From: Arenibacter aquaticus
Lineage (GTDB): Bacteria > Bacteroidota > Bacteroidia > Flavobacteriales > Flavobacteriaceae
Direction of reading: 5' to 3'
Assembly (NCBI RefSeq): GCF_003957295.1
Contig: NZ_RQPJ01000005.1
Coordinates: 547,636-611,635, forward strand
Length of the DNA stretch: 64,000 bases
Of the stretch, positions 38,699 to 48,179 are shown piece by piece. The translations under genes and the position numbers were made by a program. How positions within the stretch are numbered: position 1 is the stretch's first letter; the number at the start of each line of letters is the position of its first letter. The notes beneath the pieces were generated by a model. The model was not told the DNA's origin. It did not search any database and was given only the letters and a program-made list of their open reading frames with translations.

Positions 38699-38961
38699 GT
38701 TTTCAGCGCTGAGCCAAATTTATATGAGCATAAGAGGCAAAACAAAAATGCAGCATAATATGCCTACTTTTCCACTATGAACAGCTTCAGTTATGATTCA
38801 TTGAATGAAGTGAGGTAAATGTAGCCTCGTATACAATTGCATAAAACCCTTAAGAGGCTTAGTTTGGTGGTCTAGTATTCTAAGTGTTTCATGCGAAAAG
38901 ACTATGGTACTGGATGGGTCCCCATCCATCTTTAAATCAATAACAGAATAATTAATTTATA

Positions 38962-39399
38962 ATGAATATAAAAATATTCGACCCCCATAACAAACCATTG
39001 GATACCGAAAAAAAAGAGATTGTAGATTTCCTCCATACCCACCTCGAGGAGTATGGAGACCCTAAGAAGGATATTGAGAAAGCAATTGAATATTCCGTCA
39101 AAGACTTTATTTCATTTGGAGGCTTTACTATGTTAATCACAGAAAATAAAAAAATCATTGGGGCTACCGTTGTCAATAAAACAGGTATGCAAGGCTATAT
39201 CCCTGAAAATATACTGGTATACTTAGCCACGCACAAAGACTACAGAGGTCAAGGACTGGGTAAAAAACTGACGCAAAAAGTAATTGATTATGCCTCAGGG
39301 GATATTTCCTTACATGTAGAAGCTGGGAATCCGGCGAGGCAACTTTATGAAAAATTGGGATTTACCAATCCCTATTTGGAAATGCGATTGAAAAAATGA
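38962..39399 (+). CDS. GNAT family N-acetyltransferase
   Basis: A 145-residue cytoplasmic acetyltransferase. The acetyl-CoA motif A is VYLATHKDYRGQGLGKKL, with Arg95-Gly-Gln-Gly-Leu-Gly100. The C-terminal ARQLYEKLGFTNPYLEMRL is the usual GNAT end. Substrate unknown. The gene is isolated, between copies of the tRNA-end repeat (38767-38842 and 39812-39880), so it may have come in as cargo at this tRNA site. Start ATG is preceded by an A/T-rich stretch without a clear promoter. Confidence 0.9.
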   Translation: MNIKIFDPHNKPLDTEKKEIVDFLHTHLEEYGDPKKDIEKAIEYSVKDFISFGGFTMLITENKKIIGATVVNKTGMQGYIPENILVYLATHKDYRGQGLGKKLTQKVIDYASGDISLHVEAGNPARQLYEKLGFTNPYLEMRLKK

Positions 39400-39549
39400 T
39401 ATTTGGTTAGGCTAAAACATAGAGATACACTTGAGAACTTATTAAACAAAAAAAACTCTAAGTGGACTTTATATTTCAGTAATCGTCTTCCCACTTTTAC
39501 GGTCTAATTATTTCTATACTACCTAAGGTAACAACAAAAAATAACTTCT

Positions 39550-39684
39550 CTAAGGCTTTGGTGCCATCCCTGTGGGTGGTACTGAATTTAATTCTACGCT
39601 ATTGTTCTTTTTCTCCAAGTGGTTTTTGAACGCTTGGAGTTTTAGTCTTTCCATCCTGCTCATTTTAGGTTTTGCATTTTTCAT
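39550..39684 (-). CDS. Possible 44-residue orphan peptide
   Basis: Small minus-strand frame in the 565-base gap 39400-39964: starts MKNAKPKMSRMERLKLQAF, continues with a Lys/Asn-rich middle and ends PPTGMAPKP. Basic, amphipathic-looking helix then a Pro-rich tail; no signal peptide. The 'leader then tail' look recalls small Bacteroidota peptide precursors, but no modifying enzyme is near. Coding is unproven. The rest of the gap holds only the repeat copy at 39812-39880. Confidence 0.3.
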   Translation of the reverse strand: MKNAKPKMSRMERLKLQAFKNHLEKKNNSVELNSVPPTGMAPKP

Positions 39685-39811
39685 GGTACCAAATATTATG
39701 GCAGCTTAGGCTAAAGATAAAAGTTGTATCAATACCTTGCACTTAGATTGCAGGGATAAACCACAGATATTTAGCCTTTGCCAGTCAAAATCTAAGCGGA
39801 GTGTTTGACAA

Positions 39812-39880
39812 GCTTTTCCACTATCGAAATGTTAGATGGGGACTCACCAAACGTAGTGAATTAATTGCCGCCCCAAGTAA
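39812..39880 (+). repeat. Distant copy of the tRNA-end repeat
   Basis: GCTTTTCCACTAT, then TGGGGACTCACCAAACGTAGTGAA, in short matching the order CTTTTC, GGGACACACCGAACGAAGTGAG at 38591-38636, and ending GCCGCCCCAAGTA in place of CCCGCCTCGAGTA. About 1 kb from the tandem units, on the other side of the GNAT gene. Confidence 0.6.
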
Positions 39881-39964
39881 AAAAATCTTATCTAACAACT
39901 GGTTTTGCAGTAATTTATATTACTATCAACTAAACACCCAAGTGCTTAAAATTCAGCGCTCACC

Positions 39965-41782
39965 CTAGATCTTCTTCGTCAAAAGCGCCACCCAGTCTTG
40001 GCTTTTTTCTTTTGGTGGCAGCCCCAAGGATTGTTTCCCATTCCCTGAGATAGTCTTTATCTTGGTCTGTTTCAGCTTTCCTCCTTTTCTAGGGTTATAC
40101 CATTTAAGCTCATAGGTCACCCCGTTCTGGCCCAAGTCCAAAGTGGATTCCCCTCCATTTTTAAGATATACTACATAGGTATTTCCTGAATTAGCCAGTA
40201 CATAGTCGCCCTCAGAGGAAATAAGGGAATCGTTGGATTGCATTTCCCAAACCGGAATCTTATTGTTTATAAAGAATTCCAAACAAAAACGACCTTGGTC
40301 CCAAAAAAGGTCTCGGGAACGAAAGTCCTGACAACTGAGATCTGAATGAGGGTGTTTATATCCAAAATACCACTCCGTTCCCCAGGCCCCGGCCATCATG
40401 GCTCCCCATAGACCATTTTTTCTTGCATCATTGTGTTCTGGATCCTCCTCATCCGTAATGAGGGAATGCTGGGCATCTCCCGGTTCATCACAGGCCACCG
40501 CCCAAACTTTTCCTGCTTCCTTGGAAGCATGTAAAATTCTAAGGACCGATTTATGAACATTGCTAAAATCGGCCTTGTTCGTTTGCAAGGAAGCTCCGGT
40601 AAATTTGGAATCGGGACCGTACAGCCCATCAAACCATTCTCCATTATGTATTACGATGTGATGTTTATACGCATCAACAGAACTTACATATTCGGCGAGA
40701 CGTATACGTTCCTCCAAATCAAGGGGAAAAGTAGGTGGCGTTGCGGTCCAATCACCCGTTTCCTCGGCCAGATTCCAGTTAAGTGCAAGGTGATGGCCAA
40801 AACGTGCAATAAGCTCCCTATAGTAGAGCTTGGTATATAAACCGGTACCACCATTGTCCAACAAGCCTTGATTTTCGTGTTCCAAAGTTTTAAAATGCAG
40901 GAACATCCCCAATTTATCGGCATGTTCAAAAAGGATTTCCCACTGATCCAATTTTGAGGTATCAAAGCGATCATAGGTATCATAATCTACATAGGGGAAT
41001 ACGTTCTGATCATCGCCTGCAATGTTCATGGTAAGAAAGGAAAATGCATTCATGCCCTTTGACGCCAAGTAGTTGATGGCTCCTACCAACTCCTTGCCCT
41101 TTCCTCCTTTCCAGCTAGGGTCGCCTTCTTTCCAATCTTGCCGATGGGCCTCCCATGTTTTTACCAAATCATCCTTATGCCCGTCGTTGTGGAAGGTTCC
41201 ATCAAACTGATCATAGGCCAATAGGTTTTCCGGGGCATCGGAACCACATTTTAGAAAGTATTCCCCCGTTCCGGCAAATTTAAGATAGCGCTCACCTACA
41301 TATTGCAATCGGCCCTTTCCCCTAAAATCGCGACCGCTCTTATCGGACTCGGCTATTCTAATGGTACCCCTTGCTCCGTCCATATATTCTGCACTGTGCA
41401 ATTTGGTAGAATTTCTTACGGCCGCCCATTTCCCTTTCTTAAAGTCCACCTCATAGGTCCATTCCCCAATTTCATCAGGGGCAAAATGTACTTTCCAAAT
41501 ATTCCCTGCCGTAGCCCCGCTGTTCCCTGCATTGCCATCAGAAGCATAATACCCGGGAATAAGGTATGTTTTCCCAGTACTAGTATGCTTAAACACTACA
41601 TTTAAACGATAATTCAGAAAAGGGTTGTACGCTGCCCCTTCGGAGGTATTGGGCCCTTCAAATTGAAGACTTAGCTTGTGCCATTTTTTTAGCTCTCCGG
41701 AAACTTTTTGTCCGATAGCTATATTTTGGAATAAGAAAATTAGAACTGTAGTTAAAATAAGGAAGGATCTCTTAAGTTTCAT
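39965..41782 (-). CDS. DUF5060 domain putative glycoside hydrolase
   Basis: A 605-residue secreted protein: signal peptide (LIFLFQNIAIGQ), an N-terminal immunoglobulin-like DUF5060 domain (about 30-110), a TIM-barrel-like catalytic region (about 150-490) and a C-terminal beta domain (about 515-605) of the kind called putative collagen-binding. Acidic residues in LALNWNLAEETGDW and AVACDEPGDAQHS are candidates for the catalytic pair. Such proteins occur in polysaccharide loci of marine Bacteroidota. With GH117 upstream on the same strand, a red-algal galactan is the likely target; the exact bond is unknown. Confidence 0.8.
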   Translation of the reverse strand: MKLKRSFLILTTVLIFLFQNIAIGQKVSGELKKWHKLSLQFEGPNTSEGAAYNPFLNYRLNVVFKHTSTGKTYLIPGYYASDGNAGNSGATAGNIWKVHFAPDEIGEWTYEVDFKKGKWAAVRNSTKLHSAEYMDGARGTIRIAESDKSGRDFRGKGRLQYVGERYLKFAGTGEYFLKCGSDAPENLLAYDQFDGTFHNDGHKDDLVKTWEAHRQDWKEGDPSWKGGKGKELVGAINYLASKGMNAFSFLTMNIAGDDQNVFPYVDYDTYDRFDTSKLDQWEILFEHADKLGMFLHFKTLEHENQGLLDNGGTGLYTKLYYRELIARFGHHLALNWNLAEETGDWTATPPTFPLDLEERIRLAEYVSSVDAYKHHIVIHNGEWFDGLYGPDSKFTGASLQTNKADFSNVHKSVLRILHASKEAGKVWAVACDEPGDAQHSLITDEEDPEHNDARKNGLWGAMMAGAWGTEWYFGYKHPHSDLSCQDFRSRDLFWDQGRFCLEFFINNKIPVWEMQSNDSLISSEGDYVLANSGNTYVVYLKNGGESTLDLGQNGVTYELKWYNPRKGGKLKQTKIKTISGNGKQSLGLPPKEKSQDWVALLTKKI

Positions 41783-42122
41783 AAAACAGATTGGTGGTTT
41801 TTGGTTTAGGTATTGAATATAGGGATAAAACTGCTATAGGATTCATTGTCCGCAATAAAATTTTTGGTTTAAAAAACGTTGATCAGCAACCCCTTACCAA
41901 CACTGTCCATAGTACCATACATCCCAAGACCAATTATTTGGGGGATTTTGTCCCCTTTGCCCTTTATCCCCTGAAAATGAGCAATGGGTGTGCTAAAGAT
42001 GCCTAAATAGTCTATTTTAATACACTGCCACTTCGCTGCCGGCTGCACTATTTTTTTGCAACCACAGCATAAAGTCTTATTTTCTTGCTATACTGTTGCC
42101 TTAGTTTTTTTTGATTTCTTTT
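41783..42122. other. Gene-free region between the DUF5060 and GH117 genes
   Basis: 340 bases. A short stem GGGGA-TTTTG-TCCCC at 41941-41955 is the only structure I see. No gene and no consensus promoter. Confidence 0.45.
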
Positions 42123-43352
42123 TTATTTTGATTCCCCTTTTGCCGTATGCGTTGTTTTTCTTCTGGAAGAGAAGCGCATAATACTCTGATAATCTCCGTT
42201 GTTATAGATATGGGAAAGTCCCCATCTTAGGATTTCTGTAGGTTCCTTTTCGGTATCGGCATCCCTATTAAGTCCTATGGCATGGGCCCTTACTCCGGGA
42301 ATGACCGACATAATTTCAAAATTAATACCGTCTGCCGCCCATTGGATGGTATTTTTCTCCGGTCCGTCTGTAGTGATCAAAGAAGCAATACCACCGTTGT
42401 ACGGCCATACGCATATTTCATGCCCACTATTACTTATAGGGTTATATGGCGATTTTACATAAGGCCCTTTGGGGTTGTCCGCAATGGCGACCCCATGTCT
42501 AATTTGACGCCCTCCAAAGGTAATCTCCTCGCCCATCTGCTCTCCTTTGTAATACAGATAGAATTTTCCATTATAAGGAAGTATACAGGGATCATGGACT
42601 TTATGACTGTCAAAATCACCTTTCTTCTCTACTAGGAAACGGTTCTGCTCCTCCCCTTTCCAGACACCGTTATCGGCAGGACTCAAAATTGGCTCCTTGC
42701 TCTTGGTCCAAGGACCGTTGGGAGAGTTGGACCAAGCCAGTCCTATTTGATTCTTAACACGTACGTTATAGGGCGACTTTACTGTTTGATAGCACAAATA
42801 ATACATCCCTTCATGCTTCATCACCTCCACGGTAAAAACGGAACGATCGTCATACTCCCCTTTTTCCCCTCTGGGCACGGCCAAGCCTTCCTCTTTCCAT
42901 GTCCAGCCATCCTCGGAGGTAGCATACCAAATATCGCAACGGTCCCAAGGAAACACCTTATCGTTTTCAATATCCCCACCAAAACCTTGGGTAGGTCCGG
43001 TACTCTTACTATACCATACATAATACTTCCCATTTTCCCTGATCATGGCACTGGGGTCGCGCCGCACTACACCCTCCTCATAAGCAAGATCCCCTTTTAA
43101 GGGCTGTAAGGGCCCAAATTCTATAAACCAATCATTACCCAAATCAGTAGGCCACTGTAAGGCCCTTTTTGATGCTGCACTTAAATGATTAGGGTCTGTG
43201 ATCCCCAGCTTTTCCAATTGGGCATCACTGACCCCTACTTTAGATTCCCTATTGTCCATGTCACTTTTACTTAAGGACGTACGGTTCTGATTATTGCAGG
43301 CCAATACCAATACGCTTACTACTAAAATGAAGACATATGTAAGTTTTCTCAT
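42123..43352 (-). CDS. GH117 family lipoprotein (anhydrogalactosidase-like)
   Basis: A 409-residue lipoprotein (lipobox Cys19, SVLVLAC) with a five-bladed propeller of glycoside hydrolase family 117. Family stretches: [53 protein letters not shown] [31 protein letters not shown] and [16 protein letters not shown] (each in part). Characterised GH117 enzymes release 3,6-anhydro-L-galactose from neoagaro-oligosaccharides; this one may belong to that clade or to one of the uncharacterised clades. Anchored in the periplasm or on the surface. Long upstream region with a consensus promoter at 43654-43682. Confidence 0.88.
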   Translation of the reverse strand: MRKLTYVFILVVSVLVLACNNQNRTSLSKSDMDNRESKVGVSDAQLEKLGITDPNHLSAASKRALQWPTDLGNDWFIEFGPLQPLKGDLAYEEGVVRRDPSAMIRENGKYYVWYSKSTGPTQGFGGDIENDKVFPWDRCDIWYATSEDGWTWKEEGLAVPRGEKGEYDDRSVFTVEVMKHEGMYYLCYQTVKSPYNVRVKNQIGLAWSNSPNGPWTKSKEPILSPADNGVWKGEEQNRFLVEKKGDFDSHKVHDPCILPYNGKFYLYYKGEQMGEEITFGGRQIRHGVAIADNPKGPYVKSPYNPISNSGHEICVWPYNGGIASLITTDGPEKNTIQWAADGINFEIMSVIPGVRAHAIGLNRDADTEKEPTEILRWGLSHIYNNGDYQSIMRFSSRRKTTHTAKGESK

Positions 43353-43620
43353 TACAATTATTGCTCTTTTGGTGAATTAAATTTTTAAATACCGTATTGC
43401 TTATTTAAAAAAATACAGACCATATATCATGCATAATTTAAAATATTGCAAAAATCAAACTGGACTAAGAACCCTTTCCTTTTAACCTTAAAACCAGCCT
43501 ACTTCTTACCCAGTTGTATAACAAAAAAAGGCAGACGGAGTGTATTCCATACAGAACAGTTTACCTAGAACCTAGCTACACGTTAAACTACAATTAGCCA
43601 TCGTACTTTATCCTTTAATT

Positions 43621-43654
43621 GTTTCAAATATGAAACTAGTTTTTTATTTGAAAC
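43621..43654. promoter_or_regulatory. Overlapping palindromes at the GH117 promoter
   Basis: GTTTCA-AATA-TGAAAC at 43621-43636 is a 6-4-6 inverted repeat; GTTTCAAATA (43621-43630) also pairs perfectly with TATTTGAAAC (43645-43654). They span the -7 element and the first 25 or so transcribed bases. GAAAC/GTTTC half-sites of this kind are known for IclR-family KdgR, and an IclR gene is 300 bases away, so it is a candidate IclR operator. Confidence 0.62.
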
Positions 43655-43682
43655 AAATGTAACTAAAAAAACAACATATCAA
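43654..43682 (-). promoter_or_regulatory. Promoter reading toward the GH117 gene
   Basis: On the minus strand TTG (43682-43680), 18 bases, TACATTTG (43661-43654): full consensus. It implies a leader near 295 bases, unusually long, so a second promoter closer to the gene is possible. Confidence 0.6.
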
Positions 43683-43970
43683 TGAAGTTGCTAAAATTTC
43701 TGATAACATTCATAAATTGAAATAGTCAGCAATGCAGGCATTAAAATATGGAAAAAGGTAATAGAGGATAAAACACAAAACCGCTCATGTACCCAACACC
43801 TATAAGTAAATAGTATTGAAGAGGAGGTAAAAGGTGTTGGAATTTTACTGCCCCAAACTAAAAAGTTATGTGTCCACTAGTCTATTAAACCGCCTTTGAA
43901 TCTTATGCTGACCGAACTCTATAAAGAAGAAAATATAATTGCAACGTCTTATCTTGAAAAGGAAACTGTT

Positions 43971-44762
43971 CTACTGGGTTAAATAGCCCAGTTTGGCCGA
44001 AATCTCCTTGGCATATTTAACCACCACTTTTCCTTTATTTTCAAACTCCTTTACTGGCAGTCTCCCGTATGGGGCCGTTATCCAAAGTGCAGCCACGGGA
44101 TAGCCATATTCATTAAATACTGGGGCGCCTACACAATTAATACCTTCTATATCCTCACTATTATCTACAGCAAAGCCTTGTTGCCTAACTTTATTGAGCA
44201 CGGACTTAAATTCATCTCTTGAAACAATGGTATTTTCCGTAAATTTAGTCAAGGTTTTGCCTTTCAAAATATCATCAACTTCCTTCTCTGAAAGAAATGC
44301 CATAATGCTTTTGCCCCCAACGGAACTGTGCAGGCTGAATTGCGTACCGGGTTCCACAAACAGTTTCACAGGGTGGGAAGAAGGAACTTGCTCCAGAATG
44401 GTACCCTTAGACCCCAAAAGCACGCCCAACATAACAGATTCCTTCAGCTCGTCCCTTAGGGCCCTCATGACATCTATAGAAATCTCTACCAAACTTTGTT
44501 CGGTCATGGCGCTGATCCCCAAAGTCAGCATTTTACGGGACAGGGTTATTTTCTTTGTAGTTTCATTTTTTTGCAGATAATTACGGAACAAAAGGGTACT
44601 TACAATACGAAATGCACTGGACTTTGTAATAGAAAGAGTTTCCGTTATTTCGGCCAAGGTCAACCCCTTACTTTTTGTCGCCAGCAGCTCTATAATCAAT
44701 AGGCCCCTTTCCAAATTGGGAACATTGTAAGTTGATTTCAAATCGGCCTTTTCCTTTTTCAT
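43971..44762 (-). CDS. IclR family transcriptional regulator
   Basis: A 263-residue regulator: winged helix at residues about 12-75 (NVPNLERGLLIIELLATKS, TLAEITETLSITKSSAFRIV) and a GAF-like ligand domain after 90 (VMLGVLLGSKGTILEQ, INCVGAPVFNEYGYPVAALWIT). IclR proteins sense small carboxylates or sugar acids. It lies between the glycerate kinase and GH117 genes on the same strand, so glycerate, a sugar acid or an anhydrogalactose product are candidate ligands. Possible operator at 43621-43654. Confidence 0.92.
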   Translation of the reverse strand: MKKEKADLKSTYNVPNLERGLLIIELLATKSKGLTLAEITETLSITKSSAFRIVSTLLFRNYLQKNETTKKITLSRKMLTLGISAMTEQSLVEISIDVMRALRDELKESVMLGVLLGSKGTILEQVPSSHPVKLFVEPGTQFSLHSSVGGKSIMAFLSEKEVDDILKGKTLTKFTENTIVSRDEFKSVLNKVRQQGFAVDNSEDIEGINCVGAPVFNEYGYPVAALWITAPYGRLPVKEFENKGKVVVKYAKEISAKLGYLTQ

Positions 44763-45032
44763 AGCGTACCATCTATTTGGGGCTAAATTAATATTATTTA
44801 TTCAACCGAAACACAGATAAGGCTAAGACGATATGTTCCCTGTTAGGGCTTTGTGTTTTCCATTTCACCAAACAATACCACGCCATATGGGTTAAAATCA
44901 AAATAAAGCAAGGGTGGGACATTATTTTTTAGGACCATGCCCTTTTGGAGACAGACAGGTTGATCCCCTCCCCAATAAAAACCTATGAAACTTCCTGGCC
45001 CCAAAACGATTATAAATCTTGGGGTGATCTTT

Positions 45033-46160
45033 CTATTTACTCAAGATATTCCCAAAATTATAACTGGCGTTCACCAGATTGTCATAGCTACTATCCATAG
45101 CCTGCTGTAGGTTGGAAACACCCCTTAATATAGAGATTACATAAGCAAGTCCAAATTCCTTTTGAAGTTGCACAGAGAGGTTCACAGACCCACAGAATGC
45201 CGCTACGGGAATAGTGTACTTTTGGGCTGCGGAAATGACCCCATCCATAGTTTTGCCCGATAGTGTTTGTTCGTCCAGTTGCCCTTCCCCTGTTATAATC
45301 CAATTGGCTCCTTTTATGGCCTCATCAAAATTGGCCAATTCCATAATTAAATTTATACCAGAAGTTAGTTCGGCATCCAAGAAAGCAATGGCCCCGCCCC
45401 CAATTCCTCCTGCGGCACCGGAACCAGGGGTTGACTGTAAGTCTATCCCATATTTATGGAGAATTAGCTGGGCGAAGTTCATGAGTCCTTTATCAAGTTT
45501 ATCTATTTCTTCTTGAGAAGCCCCTTTTTGTTCCGCATATATTTTTGCTGCACCTTGTGGACCATAGAAGGGATTGGTTACATCACAGGCTACCTTGAAA
45601 GTAACAGTAGATAACTTAGCGTTCGCCTTGGTGGCATCAATATGTTTTACCGCAGAGAGGTTTTTCCCAATAGGTTTCAATTCTTCCCCGTTGTCATCCA
45701 AAAATCTATAGCCCAATGCCTTCGCCATACCCATGCCCCCATCATTGGTTGCACTACCGCCTATACCCAATATAATTTCCTCTGCTCCCCTACCAATAGC
45801 GTCAGCTATAAGTTCCCCTGTACCAAAGGTGGAAGTCTCCATGCAATTCCTTTCGGCTTCCTTCAGTAGCTTAAGTCCCGACGCCTCCGCCATTTCTATA
45901 TAGGCTATTTTATTTTTTGGAGCATATAAATAGGATGCCATAACCTTACGGAAGAAGGGATCATTGACCTCAAAGAAAACCTTTTCCCCGTTTATGTAAT
46001 GTTTTACAACATCTATGGTACCATCCCCCCCATCGGCAAGAGGCTTCTTAACAATTTCAACATCTTTGGAGACCATACGGAGCCCTTCTTCCACGGCTTC
46101 GCAAAATTCAAAGCCGCTGAGAGACCCCTTAAATTTATCGGGCGCTATTACAAATTTCAT
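45033..46160 (-). CDS. Glycerate kinase (GarK/GlxK type)
   Basis: Phosphorylates D-glycerate, in this family usually to 2-phosphoglycerate, with ATP. 375 residues, normal length. Family blocks: MKFVIAPDKFKGSLSG, KPLADGGDGTIDVV, EIILGIGGSATNDGGMGMAKALG and GAAGGIGGGAIAFL, then WIITGEGQLDEQTLSGK. Cytoplasmic. Only 10 bases separate it from the symporter gene upstream, so the two form one transcript. No other glycerate-producing pathway gene (tartronate semialdehyde, glucarate) is present; the MGH1-like hydrolase two genes upstream is the likely source of the glycerate. Confidence 0.95.
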   Translation of the reverse strand: MKFVIAPDKFKGSLSGFEFCEAVEEGLRMVSKDVEIVKKPLADGGDGTIDVVKHYINGEKVFFEVNDPFFRKVMASYLYAPKNKIAYIEMAEASGLKLLKEAERNCMETSTFGTGELIADAIGRGAEEIILGIGGSATNDGGMGMAKALGYRFLDDNGEELKPIGKNLSAVKHIDATKANAKLSTVTFKVACDVTNPFYGPQGAAKIYAEQKGASQEEIDKLDKGLMNFAQLILHKYGIDLQSTPGSGAAGGIGGGAIAFLDAELTSGINLIMELANFDEAIKGANWIITGEGQLDEQTLSGKTMDGVISAAQKYTIPVAAFCGSVNLSVQLQKEFGLAYVISILRGVSNLQQAMDSSYDNLVNASYNFGNILSK

Positions 46161-46170
46161 GGATAAAGGT

Positions 46171-47775
46171 TTAATTTAAAAAATTTGGCAAATACACGCT
46201 AAAAAGAACAATTGCCACAAAATACCCTACCAAGATAGCCACTTCTTTTTTACCTGCATAATAGACCACTTCCAAACCTTGATTGACTTTTCTTTTAATG
46301 GTATAACTTGTGGTAAAGGCTATCAATATGGTAACAAGACAGCCCAATGCGTTCCACCAAAACCAAAATATCTCCGGAACATTCAACCAGAGGTAAATAT
46401 TGAACAATACTCCTGCCACGATTCCGATATTCGCTCCAAGAGCATGCACCCTCTTTGTTAGTATGGCTAAAATAAATGCCGCTAATATTGGACCATAAAA
46501 GACCGAACTAATTTTATTTATTACTTCGATTACCGTCCCTTCTATATTCCCTGCAAAAAAAGCAAAGAACAAACATACAAGCCCCCAAAAAATGGATAAC
46601 AACCTTGAAAGTGTTACATATTTTTTATCAGGAAGATCTGTTTTAAAACGCTTTACAAAATCTTCCATGGTAACAGCAGATAGGGAATTGACCGTTGAAC
46701 TTAAGGTAGACATGGCAGCGGACATAATAGCTACTATTAAAATACCAATAACACCGTTGGGCAAATACTTAATAATAAAGACTGGTACCATCAAATCTGC
46801 CTTCTTCCCTTCCAATGAAGAAATATTAGCTTGGTAAACGCTTTCCATCTGCTCCTGAAAACCAACATCCTGAATCAATAAGGTACCCAACACAAGCCCC
46901 ATAATACAATAGGTTAACGTAAATGGAAATCGAAGTAAACCATTGGCCATCATCAATTTTTTTAAATTGGGCATACTGCTGGAGGATAATAACCGCTGTG
47001 ATTGAGTCTGATCGGTACCATAGTAGGAAGCGTAAAGAAAAAATCCACCTATTACCATGGGCCAAAATCCAAATTCGTCATTACCATCTGCATTGTTAAA
47101 ACCCCATTTACCAAAGTCGATTGCTGTAATACGGTCCTTATCCACATGGGTCAAGAAATTATCCACCCCTCCCAATTCACTGAAACCGTAAAACAAACAA
47201 ATAATTATCCCTAGAAAAAGAATACTCATTTGAATTACATCGCCCCAGATTACAGCCTTCATCCCTCCTTGAAAAGAATAGATCATAGTAATAACACCAA
47301 TAATCAATATTGAGATCCAAAAGTCCAATTGAATGGTGGCCTGCAGTATCAAGGCCATGGTATATACCATAACTCCTGTTGCCACAGACCTGCTTATCTG
47401 AAAAACAAAACTGATCAAAAGTCTTGATGAGGCGTCAAAACGCTTTTCCAAATATTCATACACACTAACAATACCAGATTTGTAGAGTGTGGGCAACAGT
47501 GCTATTAATAAAAAAGCCATTGCCAAAGGCACTCCAAACTCATAGGTCAGCCATTGCATCCCTCCACCCTGTTTTAAGCCAACGAAAGCTGGTGCCGACA
47601 CAAAACTTATGGCAGAAAGTTGTGTAGCCATTGCAGACAAGCTCAGAGGCAACCAAGAAGTCTTTCTTCCTCCCAGGAAATAGTCTCCGGAAGTGTTGTT
47701 TTCCTTAAAAATAAACCCCAGTCCCAAAAAACCGACCAGGTAAACCACGATAACAATATAATCTAGATAATTCAT
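46171..47775 (-). CDS. Sodium:solute symporter (SSS family)
   Basis: A 534-residue inner-membrane symporter with about 13-14 hydrophobic segments. The N-terminal DYFLGGRKTSWLPLSLSAMATQLSAISFVSAPAFVG (in part) and later GYDQTQSQRLLSSSS-like TDQTQSQRLLSS mark the SGLT/SSS family, many members of which carry sugars or organic acids with sodium. Placed between the MGH1-like hydrolase and the glycerate kinase; a glycosylglycerate or glycerate is the inferred substrate. 10 bases from glycerate kinase. Confidence 0.93.
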   Translation of the reverse strand: MNYLDYIVIVVYLVGFLGLGFIFKENNTSGDYFLGGRKTSWLPLSLSAMATQLSAISFVSAPAFVGLKQGGGMQWLTYEFGVPLAMAFLLIALLPTLYKSGIVSVYEYLEKRFDASSRLLISFVFQISRSVATGVMVYTMALILQATIQLDFWISILIIGVITMIYSFQGGMKAVIWGDVIQMSILFLGIIICLFYGFSELGGVDNFLTHVDKDRITAIDFGKWGFNNADGNDEFGFWPMVIGGFFLYASYYGTDQTQSQRLLSSSSMPNLKKLMMANGLLRFPFTLTYCIMGLVLGTLLIQDVGFQEQMESVYQANISSLEGKKADLMVPVFIIKYLPNGVIGILIVAIMSAAMSTLSSTVNSLSAVTMEDFVKRFKTDLPDKKYVTLSRLLSIFWGLVCLFFAFFAGNIEGTVIEVINKISSVFYGPILAAFILAILTKRVHALGANIGIVAGVLFNIYLWLNVPEIFWFWWNALGCLVTILIAFTTSYTIKRKVNQGLEVVYYAGKKEVAILVGYFVAIVLFSVYLPNFLN

Positions 47776-48179
47776 ACGCTTAAACCACTTTTAAGATTGG
47801 ATGGTAGTTCCCAATTCCAGTTATTTAGTGATAACACTTATACAAGAATCAATCTTATACGGCCTTACCATTAAACTATTATTTTTAATATAATGCATAT
47901 TTTCACAAGTGACATTCTTATTATGGTCTCCAGGGCGGTTGAACGTGAGGGGGAATCTTTATCTAAAATCACATCGTCCCGCCCTATAGAGACTTTTTAA
48001 TTAACGGAGCAGTACTAAACACCCCGTTTTTGCATAATTACTGACTATACCTACCATATAAAATAGTTCTCCAATAGTTGATGTAATTCTATACTAGCAG
48101 CCATTAAAAGGTCATAGACGCAATAATCACTTTCTGTTTTTTACTCCTTTATTTTCCAATCCATTTTAGGCCTTAACTT
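47776..48179. other. Gene-free region with a long inverted repeat
   Basis: 404 bases between the hydrolase and symporter genes. GTCTC-C-AGGGCGG (47926-47938) pairs with CCGCCCT-ATA-GAGAC (47979-47993) over a 40-base loop, followed on the plus strand by TTTTT. No gene recognised. It may be a processing or attenuation site in the operon. Confidence 0.5.

Larger units (their letters stand above)
38464..38842 (+). repeat. Degenerate tandem repeat, about 178 bases, carrying the tRNA-Leu 3' end
   Basis: TCCCGCCTCGAGTACAAATGA, shortened here to the key 16 bases TCCCGCCTCGAGTACA, marks the end of tRNA-Leu and recurs at 38642-38657, and in decayed form (GCCTCGTATACA) at 38824. Spacings are 177 and 178 bases. 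Other shared parts: GCCAAA(A/T)TTATATGAG at 38532 and 38713, GAA(C/T)GAAGTGAGGTAA just before each tRNA end, and a terminator hairpin just after the first two. Similarity falls with distance from the tRNA. Confidence 0.85.
43353..43970. other. Regulatory region upstream of the GH117 gene
   Basis: 618 bases without a gene. It contains the promoter 43654-43682, the palindromes 43621-43654 and a long-range inverted repeat CCAACACCT (43793-43801) / AGGTGTTGG (43832-43840) with 30 bases between. Confidence 0.55.

Noticed and set aside
38464..38842. CRISPR array
   Set aside because: Only three decaying units of about 178 bases with no short direct repeats or spacers and no cas genes.
45091..45869. 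Frames on both strands overlapping glycerate kinase
   Set aside because: Shadow frames; the kinase spans the whole segment with all family motifs.
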